DNA from: Bugulina stolonifera
Lineage: Eukaryota > Bryozoa > Gymnolaemata > Cheilostomatida > Bugulidae
Length of the DNA: 64,000 nucleotides
Assembly (NCBI GenBank): GCA_935421135.1
Contig: OW285192.1
Location: 5,251,501 to 5,315,500, forward strand
Direction: 5' to 3'
Below the pieces are notes generated by a model that worked only from the letters and a program-made list of their open reading frames with translations, had not been told where the DNA came from and did no database searches. Below are positions 1 to 13,106 of this stretch, one piece after another. The translations under genes were made by a program, and so were the position numbers. Position 1 is the stretch's first letter. Each line of letters opens with the position of its first letter.

Positions 1-1600
1 AAAACCACAAAATATACACATACTACATGTATGTAGGCCTACATGTATAATAGCTATTAGCAATGAATACATACAGTAGTATAATATGGTAGTAAACAGG
101 CACATGGTGATAGTGTTTGAGTCTAGCTTACATCTGAGTCTTATACTTAATCAAATCACCCCAACATTTTGTTCCATATATAGCCTCAGTTCAGATCTCA
201 CATTTCCCTTCAGTGCTAGCAGTTCGTCTTCCAACTTTTTATACTTCAGTTGGATTCCTTTGATCTATAAAGAGAATTATTTCTCAGACTTTTCCAACTT
301 TTCCAATGGGTAGGCAACTCCTTTACTGTAAACTGATCACGACGGATCTTATGTAGACTGTGAATCATATCTTTAGTCTCAGTATATCATGATCAAATAT
401 GATTCTAGATGTCTATTTAAATAGAGCTAATAACTTACCTTCATACACTTCTCATCTCAATTTATCCACCTCTTTAGACAGCTCAGCAATCAACTCATTC
501 AGAGGCAGCAGTTTGTGAGGTGAGCCTGAAAGAAATGGGTAACATAAGTAAAACTATTACTATGCACAGCAGCACATTATGTAGTCTATTAGGCTACTAT
601 ATAAACATGTACAGTCATGTTTTTGTCCACACATTTCATGCAAAACATAGCCATAGACATAAACATAGCCATAGACATAAACATAGCCATTGTGGTTTTA
701 TTGTTACAGCAACTCTCATAGCAGATTGTCGACTTCATTACACCTTTGACTTGCATTTATTACGTACCCTGATATTTCTAAGCTAAAACTATATGATAAT
801 GTAAAACAAGAAATGCAAAAGGGTGTATAAGCGTAACAGCTAGCTAAGTATGTTTACCACACGATGCGATTATAAATATTATATCATTGTAGAGTGATTG
901 GCCCCAACCACCGAGAGATCCAAACAACATGTAAGATATAATCATGCACTGAAGCACAACATTAATGATGGTAGAGTTGAGGTGACATATCACATATTAC
1001 CATTAGATGTTTAGTGCAGTATCTAGCAGAACAAGTTGTATAGTAAATAATGGCTCGGTACAACTGCCACAGGAAGTAAATGTGTGATCGCTTGTCTTGG
1101 AGACAGCAAGAGTGAATGACTCTATATCAAAAGCTTCCCTAAAACACAGTTCAGTTAGTGTCAGTTTAAACATAGCACAATGCCATCTTATCCGGTTCTG
1201 CACTGAGAGGTGCAAGTACAAATACAAGTAATCTTTTCACATTGAGAGCAAGTACAAGTAGAGTACAGGTAAAAATCACTAAGTACAAGTAAGAGTACCA
1301 GTAAAAGTGCAATTGTAAATCACAGTTACAAATGCTCTGTTATAAAAATGTATGTGCTACGCTAAGCTGGGTGCTGTAGCTAATTCAGTACTCGCTCGTT
1401 ACTCACTCATTACTCACTCGTCGCGTCATTGATAGAACACTCTATTATCACATATTGTGCAAGTTAAATGCCTCTTCACTAACAGTGTGCTACAGTGAAA
1501 AGGTCAATACTACAGCATATTGCTGATATACTCTTACTTGGGATAGCCAATTCTTATATCTCGGATTGTTAGAGGGAGGAAACTATTACGGTATACATTA
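1..1600. other. Intergenic or unresolved; no confident gene
   Basis: I see no complete gene here. The stretch is AT-rich with short open frames lacking recognisable domains. Near its right end (about 1230-1320) lies a degenerate repeat built on AAGTACAAGTA and AAGAGTACCAGT. The same motif returns at about 2870-3010. Confidence 0.5.
643..690. repeat. 18-bp tandem repeat, about 2.7 copies
   Basis: The unit AAACATAGCCATAGACAT occurs at 643-660 and 661-678, followed by a 12-bp partial copy. The period is a multiple of three, so a frame stays open across it (His/Arg/Lys-rich). I do not take it as coding. Confidence 0.8.
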
Positions 1601-1619
1601 GTTGTGGCAGAAATTGATG

Positions 1620-2048
1620 TCAGCTGTAGTTGTCATAGTTTTCAACAATTTCATCGTAACTAGAGGATAGTGTATTGTGACTCTCTTCATCACGGAGAAT
1701 TTTGTGAAGTAATGCTACTCGATGGTTTTTTTTCCTACACTCAAGGGGTACTAGCCCAAAAAAACTTTTGGCTGCAGTGGCACTTTCACGTTCCTTTAAA
1801 TTACTGATGAAGCAGACTGCTTTACACTGAATCCTTTCTATGTATTCAATGGTTTGCTTACTTGTACAGCATTTAGCTCCGCTACAGCCAAGGAGTAAGA
1901 GAGAGAAGGAGGCTCGTCCATGAGAATTTTGTGTTTGATGTGCTCCTCGGTTTAAAAATATAAGCACATGAGTCGCTGGCATTAAGCGAGTAGACAACTC
2001 CGTTGAATCGTGATGCACTTCTTCGTTGCTAAACAGGTATAAAAGCAA
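1620..2048 (-). pseudogene. LINE reverse-transcriptase C-terminal fragment
   Basis: An open frame of about 142 codons ends in a stretch resembling the region after the reverse-transcriptase domain of CR1/Jockey-type non-LTR retrotransposons: an IERIQCKAVCFISN-like segment, then ECRRKNHRVALLHKIL-like residues. In those proteins this part follows the thumb and has the pattern (I/L)xxxQxxAxRFI...L.xRRxxxRLxLLYKI. No catalytic FADD-type motif and no upstream reverse-transcriptase or endonuclease domain is visible nearby, so this is a 3' fragment. Assignment is from pattern memory only; the LINE family is uncertain. Confidence 0.45.
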
Positions 2049-2754
2049 TGCACATGTGCATGGCTTTGGCGCTTATTACGTCACAGCTATAGCATCCAAT
2101 CAAAATCATTTCTATGGAGAGATATACATTATTGTTTATTGACATAGCCTATAGTTTCAGCACTATTTTCATTTAGTGTGGGGATGTTGTAGGGCCCACA
2201 AACTAGCCTACCAACTAAAATGGTATCTGAACTATACACCATAAATCAAATTAAGTATATGGAGTCCTGATGTTCGAGAAACGTGTTCCACAAATTTGCT
2301 CGTTTTAACCGCGATTTCGGCGTTTGTACATTTTTTTATTATGAAGGAGCAAAGTTTAAATTTGGATTTCAACTTAACCAATTGCAGCAAGTTTAAATCT
2401 ATCAGGATTATTTTTGCTTAATTTGTTGAGCATGTTGGTATTTGCAAAAGTGTCATTTTATGTTGAGATACGCAATTTTCTTCAAATCTGGCAAACTTAC
2501 TTGCCGATATCTATCGTATCCCATTGAAATATGTAGTGTGTATATAGTCAGCCTGTTCATTAGAGTGTTACCAATTATTGACATTAATTATATTTTAATT
2601 TTAGTTGATGTGTGAATTTTGCTTTTTTAAAATTATTCATCATCTTTTCTTCTGACTTTACCAAGTACCCGAGGCGCACATCGGACACCGGAAGCCCATT
2701 GTAACATATACACAGGTTTTCATGGACGAGCCTCCTTCTCTCTCTTACTCCTTG
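1889..2754. repeat. 35-bp perfect inverted repeat joining two LINE-derived pieces
   Basis: Positions 1889-1923 and 2720-2754 are exact reverse complements over 35 bases. Both encode the same HGRASFSL peptide, on opposite strands. The left arm lies inside the LINE-like fragment, so the right arm is probably a second fragment of the same element in plus orientation. Confidence 0.7.
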
Positions 2755-2839
2755 CAACAGCCTAGGCAGAAGTTTTAAATTAGTGTCTAACCAGCAGGAA
2801 GTGGTCAATAGTATGATGTCCCTTTCTATCTCCATGTCA

Positions 2840-4251
2840 AAATCTAGTCTTGACTGTCAAAAATACTTATAGCAAGTAGTAAGTACAAGTACAGGCAAGT
2901 ACCAGTGTTGGCAAACAAGTACAAGTATAGTTAGTATATTTTTGAGCTGGCAAGTACAAATAAATTAATAAGTAGGACCTAGTATTTTAAAAATGTACTA
3001 GTATGTATACTCGAACGTATTCGAGTACAACAACTCCGCAAAAAAAGTTATAATAAATCACAATGACAATGACCTTTAAAATTCAATCCATCAGTCCAAT
3101 GATTACATTATGATTATCTTATGATTGATATGATTCACCAACGAATAAGAACATACAATGCTATGTTTTTATATCAAACAGCTATTATAGTCGACAAATC
3201 AAAACAGAACAACTTAGCTGCAAGGCTTTTGAGACACTCAACCTTCTATAATTATAAAGAAGCTCGAAATGGTTATATTAAATAAAATAAAATAAAATTA
3301 CAATTGGCTAATTCGCAATTTTGCTCCGTTACCAAGGAGGAAGCATGCCAATAACGACATTGAACTAAAGGCTTCTTTATGGTAGCTGATAATATTATAA
3401 AAGGCTTGCGCCTATTGACTGGTTCATGTGAACTTGACCAACAGCGTCCATGATAAAGGTAGACTACTCATGGGACTTTTATTTACGCGTATATGCTAAA
3501 GAGAATGTATATAATTAACGACGGTGTGAACGGTGTACGAGCTTTACAGAAAACGGAAACTAGGCAAGTCTACATGCGGAATTCCCAATTGAAAGTCAAG
3601 GAACATGAAAAGTAGAAGTGATGTTCAGTACTGTAGAAATGTGATTAGTTTGAATTAGAATTAGTAGTATGAAACCTTGCAACATGAATGTAAATTGCAA
3701 TCTTACAGCATAACTATTAAACTTTTCTAAATTTATCTACTTGCAACTTACTATGAGCCGTAGGAAGATCGATCACAACGATGGAAGGTAGGCATGCGAT
3801 ACTTTAACTTTTCAAGTGTCCAGATTTGGTCAGGACACCCCCTGGTTTTTGTGCTTATCCCTACTAATTAATTTTTCAGCTGTCCTGATTTTTTATCTAT
3901 GCCAAAAATGCTATCAAACCTCATAAGATATGGGATACAACCTGTAAAGTTGCCAGACATGTGCCAAGCAGACAAATACTCAAGTCAAGAGTCAAGTAAG
4001 AGTATATATTCCCAATTGATAAAAAGTAATTTAGGGTCAACTCATCGGATGAAGCAAGTCAAAAGTAGAGTAAGAGTAAATAAACAGCCATTTTGAAAAG
4101 TAAAGTAAGAGTCAAGCAACTAGTGCCAAAATGCTAGAGTCAGAGTAGAGTCAAAAGTACAGCGGTATGTCAAAGAGAATACCAATGGGAATATTGTATA
4201 ACACAAATTTCTGATGTATACAAGTGTGACAACACACAATAGGTAATACTT
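2840..4251. other. No gene; degenerate AGTA/AGTC-rich repeat DNA
   Basis: No exon chain is supported. At 2870-3010 and 3960-4150 there are degenerate short-period repeats (AAGTACAAGTA; AAGTAAGAGTCAAG, AAAAGTAGAGT). The second type resumes at about 10430 beyond the hAT element. This suggests the transposon inserted into an older repeat tract. Confidence 0.5.
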
Positions 4252-4259
4252 AGTGTTAG

Positions 4260-7200
4260 CAGAGGCGTATATTGCCATACACGACCCACGACTTTCCGTG
4301 GGTTGGAAAAAAGTCGTGTGTTAATACAAAATAGTCGTGGGTAGAAAAAAAATAAAAAATAATTAAATAAATATCAACCTTATATTATTGTTTATTTGTC
4401 ACCACTAGCGCCGCCGTTAGCTGAAAATTTACCATGCGTTACGTCAACAAGAGCGATATCTTTACAAAGCTGCTGTAAATGTCGGAGGTTTTATGTCGCA
4501 CACTATTGTTAGAGTGGCGCTAAGCAGGTGTGCCGGATATTCCGTCATATCTCTATGACTACCGCAAAGTCTTTTTATTGCAGCGTGTTCAAACGTAAAC
4601 CATGTCTGGTACCAAAATAAGTTTTTCTATTGTGGATGCTTTTGCTAAAGTGTCCAAAAGGTAATTTATTGGATAATGCTCACGTTGTTATTGCCATTGC
4701 CCATGTACGCAAAAGTTTTCTACCAATATGAAATATGAACTATTGGACTAAACTTCTTTTCAATTAATTTCAATTAATAATATAAGTGGATAAAGGTTTA
4801 GTCCAATGATTCATTATGGTTTGATTTGATTTGATTATGGTTTGGTTAATAGTTTAGTATTTATACTTATACTAATTTTAAATTTAATGATTTATTTTAC
4901 ATTTACATTTTTTACATTTATTGGGGTTTTCTAAAAATTTGCATTTGTAGTTGACGTAAGGCACGGTAAATTTCTCTTTGTTTATTTATTTATTTTCTAC
5001 TATAAGTTGTATATAAATAATAAAATAGATATTTATTTGTGGTCAACAAGTTACCTTTAGAAAATATTATCTGTAAACTTTTAGCAAACCTCAATAAATG
5101 TAAATGTAAAATTAATTGTTAAAATTTAAAATTGGTTAAACTATCAAATTATTAACCATAACAATATAATAATAATTATTATAAATTATTCAACATACAT
5201 AATCATCATGCATTTTCGATATTTTATGATAATTATTAATTATAATTTAATATTACATGTAGCAATACTACTAAGTGTAAAATTCGATTGCAGCTGTATC
5301 TATAAATTACTAAATGAGGATAAGTTTTATTTTATTTACTATGCTCAATTGATTGAAGTAAAGATATAAAATTAAATATCATGTAGGAATATCTTTCTGC
5401 GTGTCTATACCTGTGTATATACTATATTTCTGCAGAAAACAAACTGGTAAGCAAACCTGTAAATTTCTATTACTAGAAAGAATGGCTAAAGTTACACTTT
5501 ACTATTAAACTACTATTAAATGCATCGGTGTCAAAGGGTACAAAAAGCTCAAGTAGTTGTCTGTTATAATTAATGTGCATGTGTTAGACAAAAAGTATAT
5601 TTACCTAAAAACTATCTATCGCTTTGAGTATTCTGACTACCACTTCTTTCTGCATGCAGTCAAAATAATGGAATAGGCATGAAAAAGTAGCCTGTATTAA
5701 CAGTATCACTGTGATTATTACCTAGATTCACTAATTTACTGGCTTGATTAAACATGATGATCGTTAACATTTTACAGAAACTATATGTATTTCATCCGAA
5801 GATGATGAGCCAGATAAAGCAAGCCCTAGTCCCTCGTTCACAACAGCATCTTGCAGTTCAACCTGCAACTTGACTACAAAAAAGTCATCTGAATCTGAAA
5901 TCGATGCAGGTAATTTTATTTTAATTGTCTAAATGCTATCAAAGTGTAGTGACTTGTAGTGTTATTCTATTTAGATCCAAATGGAGGCTCTTGTTAAAAT
6001 TTTAGTTCATCTGATACTGGTTCTATTTGATGCTACTTACATGTAATTCGATACTTTCTCTATTTAGGCATAGATTCACCATCTCTATACGAAGAGTTAC
6101 TGGAATTAGGATTCCCTTGTGCTAGCATATCAGATACTCGACGCAACAAACTACTGTCAACACCACCCAAAAATAACACTAAGTTGTTAATCGAGAAGGT
6201 TGGAACTAAGACTATTAAACTCAACCCTAGCAAACTTGAAAAGTATAGCGCATGGCTCACCTTTGGAGATCAAGGTGGTGTCTGTAAAGTCTGTAAGTTA
6301 TTTATTAATTTCTCTCTCATACCTAAAAAACCTGGAAAGTTCCTCTCTAAGCCATGGACATCATACAGCCGACTCAAAGATCTAGATGAACACCAGAACA
6401 CCAACTATCATGCAGATGCATTCATCTCATCCTCCGGATTTAGATCTATTTTGGTAGATGGCACACAGCTCCCCATCACTTCTCAAGTCAGTAATCAACA
6501 GCAGAAAGATTTACTTTTACGAAAGAAAAGGCTGAATTCGGTACTGCGGGCATTGATTTACAATGCAAGACAGGGCTGTGCGTTAAGAGGTCACAGGAAT
6601 GAGGGCATACCGTTCAGGGACCCATCTGAATATCGATCTGATGTGGTTTTGGGTGACATCAATCGTGGGAACTTTTTACAATCACTAGAATTCCGCAGAC
6701 AAGCTGGAGATGAGAATGTTGACAATATATGTAGCAAAAAAGCGATGTATACCTCTCCGGCAATTCAAAATGAGCTACTTCTTCGAACAGCAAATCATAT
6801 TACAAGGAAAGTGGTTGGAGACATAATGGGATCGCAATTCTATTCTATTATAGCTGATGAAACTCGAGACGTTAGCAACACTGAACAACTCTGCATCGCA
6901 TTGCGCTACTTTGACTCTAACACTCTACAGCCAGAGGAGAAGTTTCTATCGTTTGTTCCTCTGGACTCTTTAAGGGGTGGGTACACTTAACTTTTAGTAA
7001 TTAGGTGTTAGTTATTAGCAGCACTCCTAATAACTAAAAAATGCAGTTTGATGTAGAGCATGTGCCCACAGTTCCAAATTATTACTTTGGTCTATCTGAG
7101 GATGTTTATGTAGGTAGAAAGTTAGACAATATAAAGTAGTGTACTGAATAATGCATTGCAGATGGTTTTTTCCTGGTATTTTGATAGCAGTGTTGTTGTT

Positions 7201-10200
7201 GTCATCAGTGGAAAATTTTTTTTTCTCCTGACGATACCAGGACTGTTATCCAAGTGTTATTGATTTTTTTATAGGAGAAGCACTTGCTAAGGAAATTGTC
7301 AGCACACTGAACCATTGGGGGATACCTATTGAAAACTGTGTTGGACAGGCATATGATGGGGCCTCGAACATGTCAGGCAAAACTTCTGGTACAGCCACGC
7401 TCATAACTCAACAGAACCCTCGTGCTGTTTATACCCACTGTAAAGCTCATTTGTTGAATTTGGCTTTAGTGAAAAGTTGCTCCAGCATTCAAGAAATCAG
7501 TAAGTGGCAGTTTCCAAGTGCGGAGTATTCTCAATGAAATGCTTATTCATACATGAATCGTCTGCTTATGCTATCAACAGCTATAACAATCGTGTTTTCA
7601 TTTACAGATAACATGATGAGCGTGCAAAAAGAACTGTGTTCTTTTTTTAATGATTCCCCAAAGCGCCAAAAGAAGCTAACGGAAGTGATCAAAGCAAGTG
7701 ATGATGTTAAAGCCCCACAGAAAACAAAGCTATGCTCCATGTCTCAAACGAGATGGGTTGAAAGGTAAATATATTGCATGTCAGCCTCATTTCATGATAT
7801 GGGTATCATAGTCACAAGCAGTGTGAATAAAGAAAGTGGAACTTAAGTAGGCCTATTATTATGCAATGTAGATATACAGCCTTAGAGACCACAGTGACTC
7901 TGCTACCATATATTGGTGAAGCACTTCAGGGAATGTTGGATGATCGGGATTTCCAGTGTGATTGGAGCAGATGTTCTCACATGTGCCGGGCGATAATGTC
8001 GTTCTCATTTATTTACTCCCTTTATATCTGCTGTCAGGTGTTGGATGCTACCAAGATGCTATGCACTAAGCTGCAAGGTAAGTTAGACATCAAAACATGA
8101 TAGTAAGTTTGTGAGCATGCAACATGTGCTTTTACGTGCAACATTGCATGTGGTAATACCATTTCTATTACTCAAGGTACAGTTTTTTTTATAAATTTGA
8201 TAGCATGAAGCACAGAAAAAGATTTAATAAGTTTCATGAAATGAATACTGTCAAGCGAATACTGATTTTTTAGAAGATGTGGACCACTCATTTCAAAAAT
8301 TAATTGCCTAGTTTCTCTAGTATAGTAGCCCTTGGCCACAGTTTATATTTTTTCTATAATATTTTTGTTGCAGGAAAAAGTTTAGATATAGCCGCAGCTG
8401 GAAACCTCATATCTGGTACTAGACAACGATTGGCATCTTTTAGAGATGAGGTAAAGACATTTGAAGGCGATTGGTATGGATGTGCTGTCAAACTTGCTGA
8501 ACAACTAAACGTAGCACCATCTATACCAAGGCGATGTGGAAAGCGAGCCCACAGAAGCAACATACCTTCTACATCCCCCGAAGACTACTTTGCCAGGTCC
8601 ATTACCATTCCCTTTCTGGGTATGTAACTTTTGTACAGTATCACTTTGTGTATAAGTTCGTATCATGCTTTGGGGTCGTTAATAGAAGTTCTAAAATTAT
8701 TTTAACATAGCTATATATGCGACAAGAAAATGATGCTAATATAGTTCTCCACAGTTAACACATTCATGCAACTTATTGCATATACGCGTGTACATTATGG
8801 GCCTATTTATTTGGGAAAGAACCTGGTTGTGGTGCAGCAATAGTGTAATCTAAATCTAAATTATTACTGTTACCATTTCAGATCTACTTATGGCGGAGTA
8901 TGATAGGCGGTTTAACAATACCTCCATTCTATCTACTCTAAACATACTACCAGATGCCATCATATCTAGCAAATGGAAAGATGACATGGATGGATGGGTT
9001 GAAGAAGTGCAGAAGGGCTTCACCATTTACACTGAAATCCTGCCATCTGCAATAACCCTCAGAACTGAGCTCAAGTCATGGAGAAATTACTGGTAAACTG
9101 TTTTGTGTTTTTATCTGGTGTTGTCATGGTAATGTTAGTTAGACTTCACCTAAGCAAGTCAAGTCTTCCCCAAACGAAAGAAGACTTCCTATCTCATAGA
9201 AGTGTATACCTAACTAAATGCCAAATATCAAACCATTTTGTCAAGTAACTTAACTAAGATGATTAGGAACATTGAATATTATTTGCAGCTTCATGAAGTT
9301 AGGAGATGGACACCAGTGCTGTGACATATCTACCTCCGTCAAGTGGGCATCTAGCGTTGGTCTGGACAATGTAACACAAATGCTAAAGATCGTCAGTTGT
9401 CATCCAATAACAAGTTGTGAAGCAGAGAGATCATTCTCAAGATTGAAATTTCTCAAAAATGAATTGAGGAGTACAATGGGTCATGAAAGGTATGTTTGCA
9501 TATTTATATATTTTAGCAAAATCACACTTGCTGTCTTCTGTAATGCTACATGCTCAGTGACTTCTGTCTGCACCATATGAATTCTCATAATACGTCATGT
9601 TATTAGTTTTGAAATTCTAGATGAGTATTTATGTTCTCTACCCTCTAACGTAATTATTGTATTTTATTACATAGGTTGAATGCTCTGGCAACAATAATGA
9701 TTCACCGAGACAAAGACGTTGAGTTAAACAAAATTATAGTACCGTTTTTGAGTGAGAGGGGGTACATGTAAAATACTTGTGTTTATGTTCGAGTTTTAAC
9801 TAATATTTCATACACTATCTACATGGATGTCTACCTTTATATATTATGCAGCACTTGTATCATTACTTGGATTTTTCTTGCTTGCCAATAAATATGAATA
9901 TTTACACACCGTACATACAAGTACATGCATATATTATTGGTTTTGTGAATATTTTTAGATAAAATCGGGTTCTTCAGATTCATTTGATGGTAAATGGATG
10001 GCATTGGATACCATAATCAACATTAAATTTATTGCCAAATTTAGTGCCAGATTGCTGGAGATAGACCTTATTGCGTCGTAATTCCGAAAAAATTTTCGAA
10101 CCCGGGAGGGCGCTTCAGCGCCCCTCCTGGACCCTCCCCGCAGCGTGCTGCGCACGCATCGGGCGCTTCGCGCCCTCTACCTGTCATCCTACCCATTTGT

Positions 10201-10250
10201 AGGATAAGTTTGAAAGTAGTGGGTTGAATTTCAAGCAATATACGCCTCTG
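4260..10250 (+). mobile_element. Complete autonomous hAT DNA transposon with TIRs and TSD
   Basis: The element starts with CAGAGGCGTATATTGC at 4260 and ends with its exact reverse complement at 10250, giving a perfect 16-bp terminal inverted repeat. It is flanked by a perfect 8-bp direct repeat AGTGTTAG (4252-4259 and 10251-10258), the target-site duplication length of the hAT superfamily. Length is 5991 bp. Just inside the left end are repeated ACGACCCACGACT / AGTCGTGGG motifs (4281-4293, 4333-4340), plausible subterminal transposase-binding sites. A GC-rich block lies near the right end (10100-10180). The interior carries an 11-exon transposase gene in the same orientation. Perfect termini, an unmutated target duplication and an open reading frame together suggest a recent insertion. 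Confidence 0.95.
4602..9771 (+). CDS. hAT transposase (TTF-type zinc finger, DUF4371, hAT dimerisation)
   Basis: Eleven exons join in phase to about 817 residues: 4602-4660, 5436-5446 (an 11-nt microexon), 5778-5909, 6068-6976, 7275-7499, 7608-7764, 7872-8077, 8374-8619, 8882-9092, 9289-9489, 9675-9771. What is seen: a CxxC (about C140, C143) followed by HxxxxxH (about H176, H182), as in the TTF/BED-like finger. A DUF4371-like region follows, with IADETRD (first catalytic Asp, about D331). Next come YDGASNMSG (second Asp, about D398), a THCKAH (CxxH) motif, a TRWVER motif and the C-terminal dimerisation block SCEAERSFSRLKF with the final Glu (about E765). Family knowledge: these are the DDE residues of hAT transposases, which cut and paste the element in the nucleus. 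The microexon is required; without it exons 1 and 3 are out of frame. No stop or frameshift was found. The start at 4602 is inferred as the only upstream ATG that keeps frame. Confidence 0.88.
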
Positions 10251-10258
10251 AGTGTTAG

Positions 10259-11237
10259 ATCCGATTTTCTGTCAGTTATAGTAGTTCTGAGGAACAAAGG
10301 GTACTTCAAATTTGCACTTGTTATAATGGTAGGTCTGTTTATCTATAAGCCTCTCAGCTTCTCTATGGTGGACAAGACTTATTACATAATTACACCAAAT
10401 CAATAGAATTATCATTGATAGCTGAGAGATTAGAGTAAAGTAAGAGTCAAGCATCATGTTTTGTAGGAGAGTAGAAGTAAAAGTCAATTCCCAGCTTTCA
10501 CACAATACAAAAGCACAAGTTAATTAAAAGTAATGAAAAGCTGTTGTTCGAGTTAACTTGAGTCGAGTAAAATGACTCGAGTGCCCATATCTGAAAGTTG
10601 CATTATATATTAATATCAGAGATGCCAGACTCGAGTTAAAGACTCTCACTCGAGTTAATTCAAGCAACATTTTATGGCTTATTATAAAGACTCGTAACTT
10701 GAATATACAGCTGTCAAAAACTTGTAACTTGAATTGTAATTCAATTATGGCTATGATCGAAGACTCTCAACTCACACATCATTATGTTGAAATATTCAAT
10801 AACTCGAGTTTTCATTGGGCAGCTGTGAATTGTAATGAACAGAGATAACCACAGTTATAACCACCAACCACAACCACAATTATAACACATTTTACACTAC
10901 AACTGTGACATTTTGCTTTGAAATTTGAACTTCTAACACCATTTCCTAACAAAATTTCACCATAAGCTAAACAATAACTCAGTAACTCTATAAAAAGACT
11001 CGAGTTAAACAAGAAAAGAATTGAATTGAAACTTGCTTGTAGTTAACTTGGATAACTTGACAAAAACTTGAGTTTCTGTGGACATGTAAATATTTAACTC
11101 GTAACTTGAAAGTTTTGATCTGTCACTGAAAGAATTGACTTGTAACTTGAGGAGTCACAACTAAGAGTTGGCCATGGAAACTTGAGTTTCCAAAATAAAA
11201 CTTGCATACATCTCTGTATATTATACATGTATCTTAT
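10259..11237. other. No gene; ACTCGAGTT / ACTTGTAACTTGA degenerate repeat
   Basis: From about 10430 the AAGTAAGAGTCAAG-type repeat continues. From about 10540 to 11210 many copies of CTCGAGTTAA, AACTTGAGT and GTAACTTGA are scattered without strict period. No coding signal is visible. Confidence 0.5.
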
Positions 11238-11959
11238 TGTTGTGGACAACGCCTCTGTACTACGCGGACAATGAATGCCATCAATACCATGTACTGTGAC
11301 AAGGCTATAGACCTTATGCTAGACACTACTTGGCTGGTTACAATCAGCCATTGCATAACTTCGTAACATTAGCTATTCTACACTACTGTCTACTTAGTAT
11401 TGGTGTATGCATTCTCAGCAATCAGCATTAGCATAATTATTGTCTAGTCAGTATTGTGTAATAGGAGGTGTGGCTAGTAGTAAACACCTCTCTTTGTATG
11501 TTTGTAATCTGATATCTTTATAACAGCCAATTAGTTATTATATTGCACAAGCAGAGTCCAGTGACGGCTAATCACACGGCTAATCACACGCTACCCATTA
11601 TGTCGTTTTGTAACTAATTATCCGGTGACGGTTGGTTCCGGCTGCCGTCTATTTCATCATCTTTTGTCATCTACTTGTGTTTTGCAGACTAGTATATAAG
11701 CAGCTGTTTTGTACTATGCTAGTCAGTTGTTTACTAGTTCTTATCTAGTTACTACCTACTTGTTATTTTGTTGGATCTTCAAATATACCCGTTCTATGCT
11801 ACCAAAGACAGGACTTATATTGGACTAGTTAGGAACTACCAGGTATGACATTATATTAATAATATACACGGGAGCCGAGCCGTTGCCGAAGTGTCCATAC
11901 AACTCTAGGAAGTTGTCGAGGGACACGGAGGGCGACTATCCTTGCTGAAATCCATTACA
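11238..11959 (+). mobile_element. Candidate solo LTR
   Basis: The segment begins TGTTGTGG and ends CCATTACA, and is flanked on both sides by TTAT, a possible 4-bp target duplication. It contains a good TATA box (TATATAAGCAGC, about 11693), as expected of an LTR promoter. No internal retrotransposon genes are present, so it would be a solo LTR. Two GC-richer elements at 33885 and 49137 also end in CATTACA. A four-base duplication is weak evidence, so this remains tentative. Confidence 0.4.
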
Positions 11960-12011
11960 TTATCATAGTTCAGTTTTAACTTGTAGAGTTGCATTACATA
12001 TTACATCTTAT

Positions 12012-12717
12012 CAGGGTTGGGAATCGCCAATAGCATTCGATATTCGATGGCGATTTTCGTTGGTCTATTCACCATCGATTCCACCTAATCGTTGGTTTCC
12101 AACAAAGCCATCGAAATGCATGTATTCATTGCTTTTATAGGGTTACAGCTGCATTCGATTGTCACTAAACTGCTAAGTGATCTGCTAGTAATGTTTAGTA
12201 CAGGAAATAAATACAAAGCCTCGTAGCTTAGTTCTTATCTTTTTAATAAAAAAAATGATGATGACCTGTTTTATTTAATAATAAAATAATAGCCTCTATT
12301 TGCAAGCTAGGATGAAATGTGAGTGGCTAGCAATAAATAAGAAATAATAGCCTGGCATTTCTGGCTAAGATTTGCTGTACATATAAATATTTGGAGGCTA
12401 AAAAGAAACAAAGGTAGAGCAGATAACTCTCAGCTATGAGAAAATGCAAATAAAACTGGTAATATTAGGCACCTTTGTTATAACATTTTAAAGTAATAGA
12501 CCGACAGAATTCGTAAAGACAATAAATTTCTCTATTTTTACAAAAATTATACCCATATACATGTGCATTTTCTAAAATCGTCATCGATTGCAAAATCGAT
12601 TGAAGTACAATCATTGATTTGGTAAAGTAACAATCGAATGCTTGTAATCTTTGGTTTAATCAGCATAATCGAAAATTGAGAATCGAATGCAAAAGTAGAT
12701 CAAAGTTCCCAACCCTG
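12012..12717. mobile_element. Non-autonomous hAT-like element (706 bp)
   Basis: The ends CAGGGTTGGGAA... and ...GTTCCCAACCCTG form a terminal inverted repeat. Flanking 8-mers are CATCTTAT (12004-12011) and TATCTTAT (12718-12725), differing at one base, consistent with a hAT 8-bp target duplication. The interior is AT-rich with repeated ATCGATT/ATTCGA motifs and no open frame of note. The termini differ from those of the intact element at 4260, so a different hAT family mobilised it. Confidence 0.8.
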
Positions 12718-13106
12718 TATCTTATCATAGTTCAGTTTTCACTTCTGGTTATGTTTTTGCTCTAATTAACACATCATTTGTTCATAGTATCACAACGTTT
12801 CATATTGTGTTCTTTGCCAATGTCATTGGTTTGCCTAGCTGTTTGCATTGCATCATTGTTTCATCATAATTGCTGTAATGCTTTTATGTGGTTATATTGA
12901 TGAGTCAGTCGAGTCTTGAGTGTTGTTCTGTCAACATGTTAGTAGTGTAATACAGCAACTAGTAAACCTATAAACTCTTTTAAAGTTAATCTACACAACC
13001 TAAAATAAGTAGCAAATACATCGAAGAAAAAAATGGTCTGAGAGCCACTAAAAATCAAATAGCACAAAAATAGATAAATTAATACGTAGCCTACTATACT
13101 TTAGAA

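Noticed and set aside
202..525. Possible minus-strand coiled-coil exons (63-nt exon 202-264, KYKKLEDELLALK; 87-nt exon 439-525, NELIAELSKEVDKLR)
   Set aside because: Splice sites look fair, but the second frame ends in TGA and the two do not join in phase. It could be the tail of a gene off the window or a pseudogene; not enough to annotate.
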